DNA from: Acidimicrobiia bacterium
GTDB lineage: Bacteria; Actinomycetota; Acidimicrobiia; Acidimicrobiales; CATQHL01
Assembly (NCBI GenBank): GCA_021296435.1
Contig: JAGWAK010000007.1
Span: forward strand, 1 to 23,944
DNA: 23,944 bases
Direction of reading: 5' to 3'
Under the pieces are notes generated by a model. The model did not search any database and was not told the DNA's origin. It saw only the letters and a list, made by a program, of their open reading frames with translations. Position 1 is the stretch's first letter; the number at the start of each line of letters is the position of its first letter. The translations under genes and the position numbers were made by a program. Shown in pieces: positions 21,667 through 23,944 of the stretch.

Positions 21667-22482
21667 ATGTCGCGCCTCGCGGCTCCTGGAAAGCCCGCCA
21701 AGTCACGCCAGGAGGGGAGCAGTGGGGCCTCGAGGGGGCTGAGGCACCTGCTGCGCCGCGCCGCACACAAGCGGCCGGTGCACCGCTCGGTGGTGGGGCA
21801 GTCGCCGATCCCCGACATCTCCAAAGACCCCTACCGGCAGAGTTCCCTGGATCCGCCCAGCTGGCGCGGCCGCAAGCACGCCGCGATGGTGCTGCCCGCC
21901 CTTGCCGGGGGAATCTGGCTGATCGTGGTCACGCCCGGCGTCGGCACCCGGGCTGTCATCGCCCTCTACGCCGCCAGCCTGGTCGGGATGTTCACGGTTA
22001 GCGCCGCTTTCCACCTGCGGCGCTGGAGTGACGTGGACTGGCTGCGGATGCGCCGCTGGGACCACTCCGCCATCTACGCCCTGATCGCCGGCAGCTACGG
22101 GGCGATCATGGGTCTCGGCGTGTCCGGCTGGCCGCGGACCTGGCTGGTCGGTGCCGCTGTGGGGCTCTGTGCGCTCGGGATCGCGATCCGCTGGCTCATC
22201 CTGTATCCCCGGTTCAGGGTGATGACGACGCTTTTCCTGGTTACGGGCGGGATGTCGATGATCGCTATCGGTAGAATCCTGGACGGGCTCGGGGTGGTCG
22301 GCACGATCGTCGTGTTGATTGGCTGCGCCTTCTACGGCCTGGGCGCCCTGGCGCTCGGTCTACGGCGCCCGAATCCCTGGCCTGGGCACTTCGGCTACCA
22401 CGAGGTCTGGCACCTGAACGTCATCGCCGGTGCCGGCTGCCAGTTCTGGGTCGTGGCCTGCGTCGTGGTGCCCTCGCTGTGA
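21667..22482 (+). CDS. Hemolysin III / PAQR-family membrane protein
   Basis: 271 residues from ATG 21667, three bases after the preceding stop, so probably in the same operon. Seven or so hydrophobic segments begin near residue 72. The family's metal-site motifs are present: SAAFHLRRWSDVDWLRMRRW (Ser and His), WDHSAIYALIAGSYGAI (His), and the C-terminal FGYHEVWHLNVIAGAGCQFW (two His). These define the YqfA/HlyIII and PAQR superfamily, integral membrane proteins thought to be zinc-dependent hydrolases or receptors. Cytolytic activity is not implied in most relatives. About 65 polar, basic N-terminal residues precede the first helix, longer than the usual 210-220-residue protein, so a later start is possible. 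No clear Shine-Dalgarno was seen before 21667. Confidence 0.88.
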   Translation: MSRLAAPGKPAKSRQEGSSGASRGLRHLLRRAAHKRPVHRSVVGQSPIPDISKDPYRQSSLDPPSWRGRKHAAMVLPALAGGIWLIVVTPGVGTRAVIALYAASLVGMFTVSAAFHLRRWSDVDWLRMRRWDHSAIYALIAGSYGAIMGLGVSGWPRTWLVGAAVGLCALGIAIRWLILYPRFRVMTTLFLVTGGMSMIAIGRILDGLGVVGTIVVLIGCAFYGLGALALGLRRPNPWPGHFGYHEVWHLNVIAGAGCQFWVVACVVVPSL

Positions 22483-22492
22483 GTCCCCGGCA

Positions 22493-23125
22493 GTGAGCGG
22501 CACGCCCCCTGTGGGGGTGGGGCCGCACCCGGAGCCGTGGCCCGACGATCCCCGCCTGGATCCAGACCTGCTCGCCGCCGGCGACCGTCGCAACGTGGTG
22601 GACCGCTACCGCTACTGGCGCCAGGAGGCAATCGTGGCCGACCTGGACCGGCGGCGGCACCCGTTCCACGTGGCCGTCGAGAACTGGCAGCACGACTTCA
22701 ACATCGGCTCGGTGGTCCGCAACGCCAACGCCTTCGGCGCCCAGGCCGTGCATATCGTCGGCCGGCGACGCTGGAACCGCCGCGGGGCCATGGTGACCGA
22801 TCGCTACCAGCACGTGGTCCACCATCCCGATGTCGCCGCGCTGGCGAGCTGGGCGGCGGGGGAGTCGCTGCCGCTCGTGGGTCTCGACAACCTGCCGGGC
22901 TCGCTGCCGCTCGAGCGGCACCACCTGCCGGAGCGCTGCGTCCTGCTGTTCGGCCAGGAAGGGCCGGGTCTGTCTTCCGAGGCCCTCGACGCCTGTGCGG
23001 AGTTGCGGCGGATCAGCCAGTTCGGCTCGACCCGTTCGATCAATGCCGGCGCCGCTAGCGCCATCGCCATGTGGGCGTGGATCTGCCGGCACTCCCAGCC
23101 GTCGGGGCAGTCCTCGGCGGGCTGA
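22493..23125 (+). CDS. SpoU/TrmH-family RNA 2'-O-methyltransferase
   Basis: SAM-dependent ribose methyltransferase of the SPOUT class acting on tRNA or rRNA. 210 residues from GTG 22493. Motif 1: NWQHDFNIGSVVRNANAFGA (Asn70 and catalytic Arg76). Motif 2: LLFGQEGPGLSSEAL. Motif 3: ISQFGSTRSINAGAASAIAM, where most relatives have SLNV rather than SINA. Together these form the knotted cofactor pocket. The first 55 residues are a proline-rich leader and a basic helical segment, possibly RNA-binding. The gene begins 11 bases after the hemolysin-III stop. The frame is open to 22430, but that part overlaps the upstream gene. Target nucleotide is not readable. It is followed by a terminator-like hairpin. 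Confidence 0.9.
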   Translation: MSGTPPVGVGPHPEPWPDDPRLDPDLLAAGDRRNVVDRYRYWRQEAIVADLDRRRHPFHVAVENWQHDFNIGSVVRNANAFGAQAVHIVGRRRWNRRGAMVTDRYQHVVHHPDVAALASWAAGESLPLVGLDNLPGSLPLERHHLPERCVLLFGQEGPGLSSEALDACAELRRISQFGSTRSINAGAASAIAMWAWICRHSQPSGQSSAG

Positions 23126-23128
23126 GCC

Positions 23129-23150
23129 TCCCGCCAGGCGGGACTCTTCT
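23129..23150 (+). terminator. Rho-independent-like terminator
   Basis: TCCCGCC (23129-23135), one A, then GGCGGGA (23137-23143) make a perfect inverted repeat, followed by CTCTTCT (23144-23150). It lies in the gap between the methyltransferase stop and the convergent stop at 23149-23151, where a terminator is expected. The innermost pairs must open to form the loop, and the T-run is interrupted. Confidence 0.5.
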
Positions 23151-23613
23151 AGGCGGGGACCGACTGGAAGCTGGCGGCGATGAGCAGTGCGGCGAGAGCC
23201 GAGAGCGAGGCGACGCTGGCGAACAGCGCCCGCTCCGGCGCCCGCTGTGCCCGGGTGTGCAACCAGGCGCCCACGCCCGAGGCCGCGACGAGGGCGATCT
23301 TCACGAAGAACAGCGTCTTCCAGAGGCCGGTGCTGGTCGCCCACTCGTCGTTGGCGACGACCTCGCCGAGGCTCCAGAGGCCCGTGATGATGGCCAAGGC
23401 GAAGAAGGGCCAGGAGATCCGGCCGAAGCGGTGTGCCGCCTTCTGGGTGATGCTCTGCTCGCCCTCGGGAACAGGGCCTGCGGAGCGGTCGAGCTTGCGC
23501 AGCAGCGGGACGAGGCCGGCGACGACGATCTGCCCGCCGACCCACACCGTCACGCTCAGAAGATGCAGGAAGCTGCGCAGCGCATCGATGTCGAGCGAAA
23601 AGTCTCTGATCAT
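23149..23613 (-). CDS. CopD-like four-helix membrane protein
   Basis: 154 residues from ATG 23613. GGAGG lies six bases upstream of this ATG; an earlier in-frame ATG at 23619 sits directly on the GGAGG and is unlikely to be used. Four hydrophobic segments: LHLLSVTVWVGGQIVVAGLV (with the LHLL..VWVGG pattern of CopD/YcnJ-type copper-resistance proteins), ISWPFFALAIITGLWSLGEV, TLFFVKIALVAASGVGAWLH and ASVASLSALAALLIAASF. His residues at the ends of helices one and three could bind copper or haem. It is shorter than full CopD and could belong to a related small family. No copper-binding CopC partner is nearby. Transcription is convergent to the methyltransferase gene. Confidence 0.7.
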   Translation of the reverse strand: MIRDFSLDIDALRSFLHLLSVTVWVGGQIVVAGLVPLLRKLDRSAGPVPEGEQSITQKAAHRFGRISWPFFALAIITGLWSLGEVVANDEWATSTGLWKTLFFVKIALVAASGVGAWLHTRAQRAPERALFASVASLSALAALLIAASFQSVPA

Positions 23614-23724
23614 CGTCATCCTCCTCGGCGGCGACGCAACCTCTGTTCCGGGAACCCTATAGCCGGACAGGCCGAACGCAGCCGCCGGTGTGCGGATGCA
23701 GTGCCGGTGGGCGAGACTTGGGTT

Positions 23725-23944
23725 ATGAGCTTCGACACTGACGCCTATATGGCCGCCACCGAGCGCGAGGGCGCCGCGGTCAGCGCGGTCGCCGCCTCCG
23801 GAGACTTGGACGCCCCGGTCCCCAGCTGCCCGCGCTGGAGCCTCGACAAGCTCGTTGGTCACCTCGGGTGGGTCTACAACTGGGTCAGCGAGCATCTCGA
23901 GCAGCGGTCGGCGACCATGCTGAATCGGGACGACGTGCCCCGCC
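23725..23944 (+). CDS. DinB/maleylpyruvate isomerase-type metal-binding protein (partial, N-terminus)
   Basis: ATG 23725 opens a frame that continues to the right edge: 73 codons are visible. The pattern VPSCPRWSLDKLVGHLGWVY followed by NWVSEHLEQR matches the N-terminal four-helix domain of the mycothiol-dependent maleylpyruvate isomerase family (TIGR03083/MDMPI_N), where the His of GHLG is a metal ligand. In mycothiol-using actinobacteria these are thiol transferases or uncharacterised paralogs; which one cannot be told from this fragment. There is no Shine-Dalgarno. A GAGACT hexamer (23713-23718) six bases upstream has A and T at the conserved -10 positions, so the start may be leaderless. 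Confidence 0.72.
   Translation, partial: MSFDTDAYMAATEREGAAVSAVAASGDLDAPVPSCPRWSLDKLVGHLGWVYNWVSEHLEQRSATMLNRDDVPR

Noticed and set aside
1..23944. tRNA/rRNA genes, CRISPR arrays, insertion sequences, phage or defence genes
   Set aside because: I looked for cloverleaf-like segments, regular direct repeats, transposase or integrase motifs and found none; composition is even across the window.

Overview
The window is compactly coded, very GC-rich DNA with frequent GTG starts. Gene content points to a Gram-positive actinobacterium: isoprenoid-quinone synthesis through menF/menD/menC/menB, lipoproteins with actinobacterial signal peptides, and -10 boxes of the TANNNT type placed directly before GTG starts. 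The substrate-binding proteins and overall style would fit an uncultured marine or host-associated Acidimicrobiia lineage, but that placement is inference. I see no tRNA or rRNA gene, CRISPR array, insertion sequence, integrase or phage gene. Gene order and composition look chromosomal.

Layout. (1) 1-1945, minus: a branched-chain amino acid/amide-type ABC importer, with the LivF ATPase followed by a fused LivH-LivM permease that runs off the left edge. (2) 2087-5809, plus: two tandem paralogous substrate-binding lipoproteins, each with its own promoter, divergent from the transporter. (3) 5856-11209, minus: menF-menD-menC joined by 4-base overlaps, then menB after a 145-base gap; this is the early menaquinone pathway from chorismate to DHNA-CoA, without menE, menA or menH. 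(4) 11467-14566, plus: a secreted coiled-coil M23 peptidase, nicotinate phosphoribosyltransferase and nicotinamidase, again joined by GTGA overlaps. (5) 14591-16190, minus: an unrecognised eight-helix membrane protein and a degenerate glycosyltransferase-like protein. (6) 16278-18853, plus: a threonine-aldolase-like PLP enzyme overlapping a type I sulfatase. (7) 18981-23125, plus: a possible leader peptide, serA (phosphoglycerate dehydrogenase), a DUF1015 protein, a hemolysin-III-family membrane protein and a SpoU RNA methyltransferase. (8) 23149-23613, minus: a CopD-like membrane protein; and 23725 to the right edge, plus: the start of a DinB/maleylpyruvate-isomerase-type protein.

Two signals go beyond the gene list. 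Several transcription units start with TANNNT, eight bases, then GTG, which predicts leaderless mRNAs. The region before serA holds a 20-codon serine-containing reading frame overlapping serA by CTGA, plus mutually exclusive hairpins, one of which covers the GGAGG just before serA. That arrangement resembles translational attenuation and is the best candidate here for an undescribed regulatory element.

No stretch above 300 bases lacks a gene. The largest gaps are 11210-11466 (divergent menF/M23 promoters), 18854-19039 (serA leader), 6792-6936 (menC-menB gap, no clear element seen) and 1946-2086 (divergent livF/lipoprotein promoters).
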